Source: Roseinatronobacter domitianus
GTDB lineage: Bacteria; Pseudomonadota; Alphaproteobacteria; Rhodobacterales; Rhodobacteraceae
Direction: 5' to 3'
Length of the DNA stretch: 64,000 nucleotides
NCBI RefSeq assembly: GCF_023336755.1
Contig: NZ_JALZWP010000010.1
Location: 1 to 64,000 of the forward strand
The position numbers were made by a program, and so were the translations under genes. The notes under the pieces are model-generated. The model worked only from the letters and a program-made list of their open reading frames with translations. It made no database searches and was not told the origin of the DNA. Shown here piece after piece: positions 8,953-17,231 of the stretch. How positions within the stretch are numbered: position 1 is the stretch's first letter; the number at the start of each line of letters is the position of its first letter.

Positions 8953-9778
8953 GGGTGTTGAGCGCTATTACGAGTTGACCGGCCCAGAGGACGGGCTGCC
9001 CTTGGTGCTGTCGAACTCGCTGGGCTGCACGCTGAACATGTGGGACCCGCTCTTGCCGCATCTGCCCGACGGTTTGCGCGTTTTGCGCTATGACCGGCGC
9101 GGGCATGGGTTGTCTTCGGTGCCGCAACCGCCCTATTCCATGGGCCAGCTTGTGCGCGACACAGAACAACTTCTTGACCATCTGGCGCTTGGGCCGTGTG
9201 TCTTTCTTGGCCTCAGCATTGGCGGCATGGTGGCGCAAGGGCTGGCGGTAAAACGTCCCGACCTGCTGCGCGCGTTGATCCTGTCGAACACCGCCGCGCG
9301 CATTGCGACCGCCGAAATCTGGCAGGAGCGCGCCGCCACCGCACGCGCCCAAGGGCTGGGCGCGCTGGCCGATGCGACGATGGAACGCTGGTTCACCGCC
9401 CAATTCCGCGCCACGCCAGAGTTTGCCCCATGGCGCGAGATGTTCCTATCCACCCCGCTTGACGGCTGGATCGGCTGCGCGCAGGCTATCGCAGGCACAG
9501 ATTTCTACACCACAACAGCCGCGCTGCGCCTGCCCACGCTGGGCATTGCCGGCGACCGCGACGGCTCGACCCCACCCGACCTTGTGCGTGAAACGATCAA
9601 GCTGATCCCCGGTGCAGACTTCGCGCTGTTGCGCCGTGCTGGTCATCTGCCACATGTCGAAAAACCGGCGGAATATGCAGCGCTGATCGTGGATTTCTTG
9701 ACCCGTCACCAACTTCATCTTGCCAAAAATACTCACTGTTGCGGCACCGGCCACGCAGATCACGGGTCGCAAGCGTAA
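8933..9778 (+). CDS. 3-oxoadipate enol-lactonase-like alpha/beta hydrolase
   Basis: The product of 281 residues resembles PcaD, which opens 3-oxoadipate enol-lactone in the beta-ketoadipate pathway. Motifs are SNSLGCTLNMWDP for the oxyanion hole, LRYDRRGHGLSS, the nucleophile Ser95 in GLSIGGMVAQG, and His238 in GHLPHVEKP. The start ATG at 8933 has an AAGGAGAG site; a longer frame upstream lies inside the dehydratase gene. No other pca gene is nearby, so the exact substrate is uncertain. The last 20-odd codons run through a copy of the repeated intergenic motif (9713-9734), so the C-terminus past about residue 260 is probably a run-on. Confidence 0.8.
   Translation: MPIARLEGVERYYELTGPEDGLPLVLSNSLGCTLNMWDPLLPHLPDGLRVLRYDRRGHGLSSVPQPPYSMGQLVRDTEQLLDHLALGPCVFLGLSIGGMVAQGLAVKRPDLLRALILSNTAARIATAEIWQERAATARAQGLGALADATMERWFTAQFRATPEFAPWREMFLSTPLDGWIGCAQAIAGTDFYTTTAALRLPTLGIAGDRDGSTPPDLVRETIKLIPGADFALLRRAGHLPHVEKPAEYAALIVDFLTRHQLHLAKNTHCCGTGHADHGSQA
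9713..9734 (-). repeat. Intergenic motif copy 2 (inside the end of a coding frame)
   Basis: Minus-strand copy of the motif beginning GAGTATTTTTGGCAAGATGA, identical over 22 bases to the copy at 6379-6400. It lies within the 3' end of the enol-lactonase-like frame, about 105 bases before dnaX. Confidence 0.85.
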
Positions 9779-9838
9779 AACGCCGTTTCCCTTATGCGCC
9801 CGCCGCGCTAGACTGCCGCGAAACACAACGGAACAGGC

Positions 9839-11572
9839 ATGAGCGAACAGTATCAGGTTCTGGCGCGCAAATACCGCCCCGAAAGTTTTGCCGATCTGAT
9901 CGGGCAAGACGCGATGGTGCGCACTTTGCGCAACGCCTTTGCCGCCGACCGCATTCACCATGCCTTCATCATGACCGGCATTCGCGGCACTGGCAAAACC
10001 ACGACCGCGCGGATCATTGCCAAGGGGCTGAACTGCATCGGGCCGGACGGGCAGGGCGGGCCCACCACCGAACCTTGCGGCGTGTGCGAGCATTGCCGCG
10101 CCATCATCGAAGGCCGCCATGTCGATGTGATGGAGATGGACGCCGCGTCGCGCACGGGCGTGGGCGATATTCGCGAGATCATCGACAGCGTGGCCTATCG
10201 CGCGGCCTCTGCGCGCTACAAGATTTACATCATCGACGAAGTTCACATGCTGTCGAACAACGCGTTCAACGCGCTGCTGAAAACGCTGGAAGAACCACCC
10301 GCGCATGTGAAATTCATCTTTGCGACGACCGAGATTCGCAAAGTGCCGGTCACCGTGTTGTCGCGCTGCCAACGGTTCGATCTGCGCCGGATCGAACCCG
10401 AAGTGATGATTACCCATCTGGACCGTGTGGCGAAAGCCGAAGGCGGGCAGGTGGCCGAAGATGCCTTGGCGCTGATTACGCGTGCCGCCGAAGGTTCAGT
10501 GCGCGATGCCATGTCCCTTCTGGACCAAGCCATCAGCCACGGTGCGGGGGAAACTACCGCCGACCAGGTGCGCGCCATGCTGGGGCTGGCGGACCGCGCG
10601 CGGGTGCTGGACCTGTTCGACCATATCATGCGCGGCGATGCGGCGGCGGCGCTGTCGGAACTGGCCGCGCAATATGCCGACGGGGCGGACCCGATGGCGG
10701 TGCTGCGCGATCTGGCAGAGATCACGCATTGGTTAAGCGTCACGCAGATCACGCCGGACGCCGGCAATGACCCGACCATCAGCCCCGAAGAACGCGACCG
10801 GGGTGCCACGATGGCGGGCGCACTGCCCATGCGGGTGCTGACGCGGACATGGCAAATGCTCCTGAAGGCGCTGGAAGAGGTGGCAGCTGCGCCCAACGCC
10901 ATGATGGCGGCTGAAATGGCGATCATCCGGCTGACCCATATTGCCGATCTGCCCAGCCCGGAAGAAATCTTGCGCAAATGGCACGATCAGATACCGCCCA
11001 CAGGGGGCGGTGGTGCGCCTGCGCCGCGCGCGCCCGCAAGCGGCGGCGCCGCGCCTCGGGCGTTGTCTTCGGGTGGACCAAGCCACGGCCCTCAAGCGGC
11101 GCTTGCCGGGGCCGCGCCTGCGCTGTCGGATTATCCCGATTTCGACAGCGTCGTAGCGCTGATCCGCGCGCGGCGCGATATGACTTTGCTGGTGGAAGTT
11201 GAAACGAACCTGCGGCTGGTGCGCTATAGCCCCGGCCGGATAGAGTTTCAGCCGACAGAGAGTGCGCCCGTCGATCTTGCGCAACGCCTTGGCGCGCGGC
11301 TGCAAGGCTGGACTGGCGCAAGGTGGGCTGTGTCGGTCGCCAATCAGGGCGGCGGCGCGACACTTGCGGAAGCAAAGCAGGCGCAGCATAGCGCTCAAGA
11401 AGAAGACGCCTTGCAGAACAGCCTTGTAGCGGCGGTTCTTGAAGTGTTTCCCAAGGCCAAGATTACAGAAATCCGCCCGCTTGCCACGCCAGAGGAAGAG
11501 GCCGCGAGCGCCGCTTTGCCAGAGGTGGAAGACGAATTCGATCCCGATTGGGACCCGTTTGACGATGCATGA
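9839..11572 (+). CDS. dnaX: DNA polymerase III subunits gamma and tau
   Basis: DnaX is the AAA+ clamp-loader ATPase that also ties polymerase cores and helicase together at the replication fork. The 577-residue protein has the Walker A motif GIRGTGKTT with Lys53, a zinc module (CGVCEHC and a preceding cysteine), Walker B IIDEVHMLSNNAFNALLKTLE, and the sensor region ATTEIRKVPVTVLSRCQRFD. After about residue 380 comes a Pro/Ala-rich linker and a C-terminal tau-specific domain ending in an acidic tail. I saw no A-rich slippery site that would make gamma by frameshift. It leads the dnaX-ybaB-recR cluster. Confidence 0.97.
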   Translation: MSEQYQVLARKYRPESFADLIGQDAMVRTLRNAFAADRIHHAFIMTGIRGTGKTTTARIIAKGLNCIGPDGQGGPTTEPCGVCEHCRAIIEGRHVDVMEMDAASRTGVGDIREIIDSVAYRAASARYKIYIIDEVHMLSNNAFNALLKTLEEPPAHVKFIFATTEIRKVPVTVLSRCQRFDLRRIEPEVMITHLDRVAKAEGGQVAEDALALITRAAEGSVRDAMSLLDQAISHGAGETTADQVRAMLGLADRARVLDLFDHIMRGDAAAALSELAAQYADGADPMAVLRDLAEITHWLSVTQITPDAGNDPTISPEERDRGATMAGALPMRVLTRTWQMLLKALEEVAAAPNAMMAAEMAIIRLTHIADLPSPEEILRKWHDQIPPTGGGGAPAPRAPASGGAAPRALSSGGPSHGPQAALAGAAPALSDYPDFDSVVALIRARRDMTLLVEVETNLRLVRYSPGRIEFQPTESAPVDLAQRLGARLQGWTGARWAVSVANQGGGATLAEAKQAQHSAQEEDALQNSLVAAVLEVFPKAKITEIRPLATPEEEAASAALPEVEDEFDPDWDPFDDA

Positions 11573-11587
11573 AGAAAGGACGCTAAG

Positions 11588-11932
11588 ATGTTCAAAGGTT
11601 TAGGCGGCATGGGCGACATGGCCAAGATGATGAAGGCCGCGCAAGACATGCAGGGCAAGATGGCGCAGCTTCAGGAGGACCTGAAGGCGATCACTGTCAC
11701 CGGCGAATCCGGGGCCGGGTTGGTCAAGGCCACGGCCACCGCCAAGGGCGAGTTGACGGCGCTGGATATCGACCCGTCAATCTTCAACTCGGATGACAAG
11801 GAAGTGGTCGAAGACCTTATTCTGGCTGCAATAAAAGACGCACAGGCCAAGGCCGAAGACCGCTCACGCGAGGAAATGGGCAAGATCGCGGAAAGCATGG
11901 GTCTGCCACGCGACATGAACCTGCCGATGTAA
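11588..11932 (+). CDS. ybaB: YbaB/EbfC family nucleoid-associated protein
   Basis: The 114-residue protein is a member of the YbaB/EbfC family of small dimeric DNA-binding proteins that coat the nucleoid. It shows the Met/Gly/Lys-rich start MFKGLGGMGDMAKMMKAAQ, the helix MQGKMAQLQEDLKAITV, a beta hairpin (GLVKATATAKGELTALDIDP) and a helical end. It lies 15 bases after dnaX and 6 bases before recR, the conserved bacterial order, which suggests a role linked to replication or repair. Confidence 0.95.
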   Translation: MFKGLGGMGDMAKMMKAAQDMQGKMAQLQEDLKAITVTGESGAGLVKATATAKGELTALDIDPSIFNSDDKEVVEDLILAAIKDAQAKAEDRSREEMGKIAESMGLPRDMNLPM

Positions 11933-11938
11933 CTTCGC

Positions 11939-12550
11939 ATGGCCGATGCTCGGGACGAAATTGACGCGTTAATCAGCCAGTTCGCGCGGTTGCCGGGGCT
12001 TGGGCCGCGGTCGGCGCGGCGTATGGTGTTGCACCTGTTGCAGCGCCGCGACACAACGTTGCGCCCCTTGGTTGTCGCGTTGGACCGTGTGGCGCAGACG
12101 GCGCAACTCTGCACGCAGTGCGGCAATATCGCCACCGCCCCGATTTGCGACATTTGCGCCGACCCAAAACGCGCCACCGGCGAGATTTGCGTGGTCGAGG
12201 ATGTCGCCGATCTTTGGGCCATGGAGCGCGGGCAGGCGTTTTCCGGGCGCTACCATGTGCTGGGCGGCACGCTTTCGGCGCTCGATTCCGTCGGGCCGGA
12301 GGATCTGAGCATTCCGCAACTGGTGGACCGCATTGCATCCGAGAATATCCGCGAGGTGATCCTGGCGCTTGGGGCGACGGTCGATGGCCAGACCACGGCG
12401 CATTATATCGCCGAAGCGGTCGAGCAGACCGGCGTTACGCTCAGCGCATTGGCGCAAGGTGTTCCGGTCGGGGGCGAGCTGGATTTTCTGGATGATGGCA
12501 CCATTGGGGCCGCGCTGCGGTCGCGCCGCGCATTCTTACACGCACTTTGA
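11939..12550 (+). CDS. recR: Recombination mediator RecR
   Basis: RecR works with RecF and RecO to load RecA on gapped DNA. The 203-residue protein shows an N-terminal helix-hairpin-helix ([20 protein letters not shown]), the four-cysteine zinc finger [18 protein letters not shown], and a Toprim domain with [14 protein letters not shown] and the C-terminal [19 protein letters not shown]-like end (here [18 protein letters not shown]). It follows ybaB by 6 bases in the usual order. Confidence 0.96.
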   Translation: MADARDEIDALISQFARLPGLGPRSARRMVLHLLQRRDTTLRPLVVALDRVAQTAQLCTQCGNIATAPICDICADPKRATGEICVVEDVADLWAMERGQAFSGRYHVLGGTLSALDSVGPEDLSIPQLVDRIASENIREVILALGATVDGQTTAHYIAEAVEQTGVTLSALAQGVPVGGELDFLDDGTIGAALRSRRAFLHAL

Positions 12551-12565
12551 CGCCCGGCAGGGGCG

Positions 12566-12581
12566 TTAAGCATTCCTTAAC
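12566..12581 (+). promoter_or_regulatory. CtrA-type binding site
   Basis: TTAA (12566-12569), seven bases GCATTCC, then TTAAC (12577-12581) matches the full CtrA consensus TTAA-N7-TTAAC exactly. The same bases with the preceding G also form the inverted repeat GTTAAG-CATTC-CTTAAC. It lies about 58 bases before the glycosyltransferase start, a suitable promoter position. Confidence 0.6.
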
Positions 12582-12639
12582 CAAAACCATGTTTCCGTGA
12601 TCGCCTTGTCCGACTGGCGCGCGGAGGATGTGGTTGGTG

Positions 12640-14547
12640 ATGGGAAATCTTGCGGTTCAGCAACAGACGACAGTGCCGCCCCTGCGCAGCACCGCATTGC
12701 GTGTGCTATCCGGCAACGGCCCGCCACGCCAGCCGCTTGGTGAAATTCTGCGCGACATGGGCGTTCTGAGCGCAACGCAACTGATGCAGGCCACGCGCCA
12801 GCAAGACGGGCGCTCGGCCCTGCTTGGAGAGATATTGCGTGCGCGCCGTTGGATAACAGAGGCACAGCTGACGCAGGCTTTGTCGCGACAATACGGGGCG
12901 CGGTTCATGACCGATGCGTCCTTGCCCCCGGACCCGCGCCTGTTGGACAGGCTCGGCGTTGTCCGGGCCTTGTCGCTCAAATGCCTGCCATGGCGCGCTG
13001 CCGGTGGCCTAACCGTGGTGGCCACTGCGCGGCCGGCGGAATTTGAACGCCAACGCCCGGAACTGGAAGCGGTGTTCGGCCCTGTGGTCATGGTGCTGAT
13101 TTCGGAAACCCATTTGCACGAGCGTGTTCTGAACCTGCGCCGGAACCGCTTGCGGCTTTGGGCCGAAAGCTGCGTCGCCGATGACGAAAGCTGCCGCATG
13201 TTGCAAAACCGCTGGTTCAGCCGCACGCTTGCGGTTCTGCTTGCCGTAATCGTGGTTCTGGCTGTGCTGTGGCCGATGGGGGTGCTGGTGGCGCTGACCG
13301 GGCTGGTTGTGCTGGCCCTGACTGTGTCGACCCTGCTGAAGCTGGCTGCGGCTTTCGCCGCCTTGCGGCGCGTGCCAGACCCTGCGACCCCGCCGCATAA
13401 CTGGGTGCCAGACCCGATCGTGTCGATCATGGTGCCGCTCTATCGGGAGCCAGACGTGGTGCCACGCCTTGTCAACCGGTTGGCGCGGCTGACATGGCCG
13501 CGTGAATTGACCGATATTCTTTTGGTGGTCGAGGAAAACGACCATCTGACCCGCGACGCGCTGGCCGCGCAGGTTTTGCCCGCGTGGGTCCGCATTATTC
13601 CGGTGCCCGATGCCAAGCTGAAAACCAAACCTCGCGCGCTGAATTACGCGATGACCTTCGCGCGGGGCAGTATTGTCGGGGTCTATGACGCAGAGGATGC
13701 GCCAGAGCCGGACCAGATTCACCGTGTTGTCGCGGCGTTTACGACAGGGCCTGAAAACCTTGCCTGCGTTCAGGGAGTTCTGGATTTCTACAATCCCGAG
13801 GTGAACTGGCTGTCACGTTGTTTTACCATCGAATATGCGACATGGTTTCGCGTCATTCTGCCCGGAATGCAGCGGCTTGGGCTGGCCGTGCCCTTGGGTG
13901 GTACGACCCTGTTCTTTCGCCGTGATGTGTTGGAGGATTTGGGCGGTTGGGACGCCCATAACGTGACCGAAGATGCCGATCTGGGCATTCGTCTGGCCCG
14001 GCACGGGTTTGTCACGCATCTGCTGCCCACTGTCACCTATGAGGAGGCGAATTGCCATGTTCTGCCCTGGATCAAGCAGCGGTCGCGCTGGCTGAAAGGG
14101 TATGCGATTACCTGGCTGGTTCATATGCGCCAACCCAAGCTGTTATGGGCGCAACTTGGGGCATGGCGCTTCTTTGGGGTGCAGGTGTTGTTCCTGGGCA
14201 CGCTGGTTCAGTTCCTTCTGGCACCCCTGTTATGGAGCTTCTGGCTGATGATCTTCGGGCTGGGCCATCCGCTACAAGACAGCCTGCCACGGCAAGCGTT
14301 TGGGGCGCTGGCTGCGGTGTTTTTGCTGGCAGAAGCCACAACGCTCGGGCTTGGGGCGGTGGCGTTGCGGTCGCGGCATCATTCCGGGCTGTGGCGTTGG
14401 TTGCCGGCGCTGCATGTCTATTTCCCGCTCGCAGTTCTGGCCGTCTACAAGGCTCTTTGGGAGCTTATCTCTGCCCCGTTCTATTGGGACAAGACCGCCC
14501 ATGGAAAATATGCCGGGGCGCAAGAAGCGTCAGTCGTTCAGGCTTAG
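12640..14547 (+). CDS. Membrane glycosyltransferase (GT2) with N-terminal MshEN c-di-GMP-binding-type domain
   Basis: The 635-residue protein fuses two modules. Residues 32-84 hold two tandem MshEN-type motifs (PLGEILRDMGVLSATQLMQ... and LLGEILRARRWITEAQLTQ...), the type that binds cyclic di-GMP in GspE/MshE ATPases; the second motif has Arg70 where Gly is usual. Two membrane segments lie at about 196-234. A processive GT2 domain follows, with Asp350/Asp353 (YDAEDAPEPD), EDAD at 444-447 and QRSRW at 480-484, then several C-terminal membrane helices. It should polymerise a sugar at the inner membrane under c-di-GMP control. The start is uncertain: GGAGG at 12623-12627 suits GTG 12637 or ATG 12640 better than ATG 12628. 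E. coli NfrB combines the same domains in another order. Confidence 0.85.
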   Translation: MGNLAVQQQTTVPPLRSTALRVLSGNGPPRQPLGEILRDMGVLSATQLMQATRQQDGRSALLGEILRARRWITEAQLTQALSRQYGARFMTDASLPPDPRLLDRLGVVRALSLKCLPWRAAGGLTVVATARPAEFERQRPELEAVFGPVVMVLISETHLHERVLNLRRNRLRLWAESCVADDESCRMLQNRWFSRTLAVLLAVIVVLAVLWPMGVLVALTGLVVLALTVSTLLKLAAAFAALRRVPDPATPPHNWVPDPIVSIMVPLYREPDVVPRLVNRLARLTWPRELTDILLVVEENDHLTRDALAAQVLPAWVRIIPVPDAKLKTKPRALNYAMTFARGSIVGVYDAEDAPEPDQIHRVVAAFTTGPENLACVQGVLDFYNPEVNWLSRCFTIEYATWFRVILPGMQRLGLAVPLGGTTLFFRRDVLEDLGGWDAHNVTEDADLGIRLARHGFVTHLLPTVTYEEANCHVLPWIKQRSRWLKGYAITWLVHMRQPKLLWAQLGAWRFFGVQVLFLGTLVQFLLAPLLWSFWLMIFGLGHPLQDSLPRQAFGALAAVFLLAEATTLGLGAVALRSRHHSGLWRWLPALHVYFPLAVLAVYKALWELISAPFYWDKTAHGKYAGAQEASVVQA

Positions 14548-14648
14548 GGTGTGTAATTATAGACGCAATCTGCTCTGGGTGGTGGACCGGGGCCAAAAAC
14601 TTTGCTACTTTCAACCGTGAAGGGCAATACAACGCAGGAGCGCACGGC

Positions 14649-15293
14649 TTGCTGGTATTTTTGAAGCATCGCCTTGTGGTGTTCTCTACGCCCAAATGTG
14701 GCAGCACCGCTTTGGAACAGGCTTTGGCGCCCGCGTCAGACATTGTGTTGCAGGGCGATCCGCGCATCAAGCATTGCACATTTCATCGCTACAAATGGCG
14801 TTTTGAGAAATTCCTTCAGATATTCGACCAAACCCCTATGACCACCGCCGCGCTGATCCGCCACCCGCAAGATTGGCTGGGCAGCTGGTATCGGTATCGG
14901 CACGGGTCCTGGTTGGATGGCACGCCACAAAGCACAAAGGGGCTGAGTTTTGATGAGTTTGTCGAAGGGTATCTGGCAGAGACGCAGCCCGCCTTTGCCG
15001 CCGTTGGGTCGCAGGCGCGTTTTCTGACCCATCCGAAAACTGGCGAAACAGTGGATCATCTGTATTGTTATGACGCGTTTGACGGGTTTCAGGCGTTTCT
15101 GGAGGATCGTCTGGGCCAGAGCTTTGCGCTGGACCGTGTCAATACCTCGACCGAATTGCAACTGACGCTGTCGCCGTCTTTGGCGCGACGGTTGGAAGCG
15201 GCCTATGCGGCTGATTTTGCCTTGTATGAAACCGCCTATGCCCCCAAACCCAAAAGCCGTATGCGCGCGCTGTTCCAATCCCTTGCAAGCTGA
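14649..15293 (+). CDS. Sulfotransferase family protein
   Basis: The 214-residue P-loop protein begins, after a TTG start, with VFSTPKCGSTALEQAL (residues 11-26), the 5'-phosphosulfate-binding loop of PAPS-dependent sulfotransferases. A likely 3'-phosphate-binding region is AALIRHPQDWLGSWYRYR, the usual R-x-P-x-x-W/S arrangement. It would transfer sulfate to a carbohydrate or other hydroxyl. TTG at 14649 is preceded by AGGAG with 8-base spacing, and no closer ATG exists. It lies 101 bases after the MshEN glycosyltransferase on the same strand, so the polymer made by that enzyme is a plausible acceptor, though this is inference. Confidence 0.78.
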   Translation: MLVFLKHRLVVFSTPKCGSTALEQALAPASDIVLQGDPRIKHCTFHRYKWRFEKFLQIFDQTPMTTAALIRHPQDWLGSWYRYRHGSWLDGTPQSTKGLSFDEFVEGYLAETQPAFAAVGSQARFLTHPKTGETVDHLYCYDAFDGFQAFLEDRLGQSFALDRVNTSTELQLTLSPSLARRLEAAYAADFALYETAYAPKPKSRMRALFQSLAS

Positions 15294-15346
15294 CCGGTTT
15301 CGGGGTCAGTCTGGCCATAGGCTGACGCAGCAGGAAAGGGCAGAAC

Positions 15347-17035
15347 ATGGGGTTGGAAGAACGGATCGCGGTTGCGCGGGGCGAGGGTGTGGCCGATCTG
15401 GTGCTGCGGGGGGCGCAGACGCTATGTATGGTCACGGGCGCGCGGCTTGGCGGTGATGTCGCCATCCATGACGGGCAGATCGTGGGCGTGGGCGAAGCCT
15501 ATGAGGGCGCGCGCGTCATAGACCTGAGCGGCCATGTTCTGGTGCCGGGTTTCATCGACACACATCTGCATATCGAATCCTCGCTTGTTACGCCCTATGA
15601 ATTTGACCGCTGTGTGGCCCCGCGCGGGGTCACGACCGCCATATGTGACCCGCATGAGATTGCCAATGTCGCGGGGGCAGAGGGTATTCGGTATTTCCAG
15701 CGCGCCTCGGAACACACGGTTATGGATATTCGCGTAAACCTGTCCTCTTGCGTGCCCTCTACCCATATGGAAACCTCTGGGGCTTCGCTGGATGCCGACG
15801 CGCTTCTGGCCTTGCGCGATCACCCGTCTGTCATCGGGCTGGCAGAGTTCATGAACTTCCCCGGCGTCATTCACCGCGACCCCGGTTGCATGGCCAAACT
15901 GCATGCCTTTGCGGGCGGCCATATCGACGGGCACGCGCCGCTTCTGTCGGGGCGTGATCTGAACGCCTATTGCGCAGCCGGTATCCGCACCGAGCATGAG
16001 GCCACCTCTGCCGAAGAAGCCCGCGAGAAGCTGCAAAAGGGTTTGCGCGTGCTGATCCGCGAAGGGTCCGTCAGCAAGGACATGGTTGCACTTGCGCCGT
16101 TGCTGTCGCCCACGACCGCGCCTTATATGTGTCTGTGCACCGATGACCGTAACCCGTTGGATATTGCCGAACACGGCCATATTGACCACATCATCCGCAG
16201 CCTGATCGCCATGGGGTGCGATATGCTGGCGGTGTATCGCGCGGCGACCCTGTCGGCCGCAGAAGCCTTTGGGCTGAAGGATCGCGGCCAGATTGCGCCG
16301 GGCAAGCGCGCGGATATCGTGGCGCTGCCCGATCTTGCAACATGTCGGGCGGCGATGGTCATCTGTGGCGGGCAGGTGGTCGATGACGCGGCTTTTGCCG
16401 GGCGGCAGGTGATTGACCCGGTTGCGCGCGAGTCTGTGCGCGCGCCGAAGGTCAGCGCACAGGATTTTCGCCATGCCGGGAATGCGCCAGAGACGCCCGT
16501 GATCGGCATTATAGAGGGCAAGATCATTACAGAGCATCTGCGGCTCGACATTGCGCCAGACGGTGGCGACAAACGCCCCGACCCGGCGCGCGATCTGGCG
16601 CGTGTGGCCGTCATTGAACGGCATGGCAAGAACGGCAATATTGCCACCGGTTTCGTGCGCGGCTTTGGCCTGAGGCAGGGCGCGATTGCGGCGACCGTCG
16701 CGCATGACCACCACAATATTGTGGCCGTTGGAATAGAGTATGACGATCTTGCGCTGGCCGCCAACCGTTTGGCAGAGATCGAAGGCGGTTTCGTTGTGGC
16801 GCAAGGCGGCAAGATTATAGCGGAATTGCCGCTGCCGGTCGCAGGGCTGATGGCGCTCGACAGCTACGAAGAGGTCCACAGGCGGCTGGTAGCGTTGCGC
16901 GCGGCGGCAAAATCGCTGGGCGTTACTCTGGAAGAGCCGTTCCTGCAATTGGCCTTCATCGCATTGCCGGTTATTCCGCACCTGAAGATCACGGATTACG
17001 GGATGGTCGATGTCGATAAGTTCGAGGTGATCTAA
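15347..17035 (+). CDS. ade: Adenine deaminase
   Basis: The enzyme hydrolyses adenine to hypoxanthine and ammonia in purine salvage. The 562-residue protein belongs to the amidohydrolase-fold adenine deaminases: metal ligands in [18 protein letters not shown] with GVTTAI before it, the GHAPLLSG histidine motif, RTEHEATS, and CTDDRNP. The family-specific C-terminal domain with [17 protein letters not shown] and [12 protein letters not shown] is present. It is preceded by a 53-base gap without a recognisable riboswitch and stands as a single transcription unit. Confidence 0.96.
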   Translation: MGLEERIAVARGEGVADLVLRGAQTLCMVTGARLGGDVAIHDGQIVGVGEAYEGARVIDLSGHVLVPGFIDTHLHIESSLVTPYEFDRCVAPRGVTTAICDPHEIANVAGAEGIRYFQRASEHTVMDIRVNLSSCVPSTHMETSGASLDADALLALRDHPSVIGLAEFMNFPGVIHRDPGCMAKLHAFAGGHIDGHAPLLSGRDLNAYCAAGIRTEHEATSAEEAREKLQKGLRVLIREGSVSKDMVALAPLLSPTTAPYMCLCTDDRNPLDIAEHGHIDHIIRSLIAMGCDMLAVYRAATLSAAEAFGLKDRGQIAPGKRADIVALPDLATCRAAMVICGGQVVDDAAFAGRQVIDPVARESVRAPKVSAQDFRHAGNAPETPVIGIIEGKIITEHLRLDIAPDGGDKRPDPARDLARVAVIERHGKNGNIATGFVRGFGLRQGAIAATVAHDHHNIVAVGIEYDDLALAANRLAEIEGGFVVAQGGKIIAELPLPVAGLMALDSYEEVHRRLVALRAAAKSLGVTLEEPFLQLAFIALPVIPHLKITDYGMVDVDKFEVI

Positions 17036-17174
17036 CCACCGCGACAGACCCGGCCGCGTGTCTGTGGACGCCGCACGCGACAACCGCAGCGGGGTTTGGC
17101 CGTGTTCCGCGTAAAACGACCGCATTCTAGGGGCAAAACCGCGCCATTGGCACGCTTGCGCCCCTTCCCCTGTA

Positions 17175-17203
17175 TTGGAATTCTGGGTATCAGACACAAT
17201 ATA
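17175..17203 (+). promoter_or_regulatory. Possible sigma-70-type promoter for fabF
   Basis: TTGGAA at 17175-17180 and AATATA at 17198-17203 are separated by 17 bases, and the -10 element lies 28 bases before the fabF start codon. The match is moderate. The rest of the 196-base gap before fabF shows nothing else I can name. Confidence 0.35.
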
Positions 17204-17231
17204 GGGACCGTATCACGAATTGAGGGGCCAG

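Noticed and set aside
9735-9838. Possible small SRP RNA gene upstream of dnaX
   Set aside because: Such genes often lie near dnaX, but the gap shows no GGCA-type tetraloop or matching stem.
15422-17197. Long open frame (about 590 codons) on the minus strand opposite the adenine deaminase gene
   Set aside because: It mirrors the real gene, a typical artefact of high-GC DNA; the product is rich in His, Arg and Gln with no recognisable domain.
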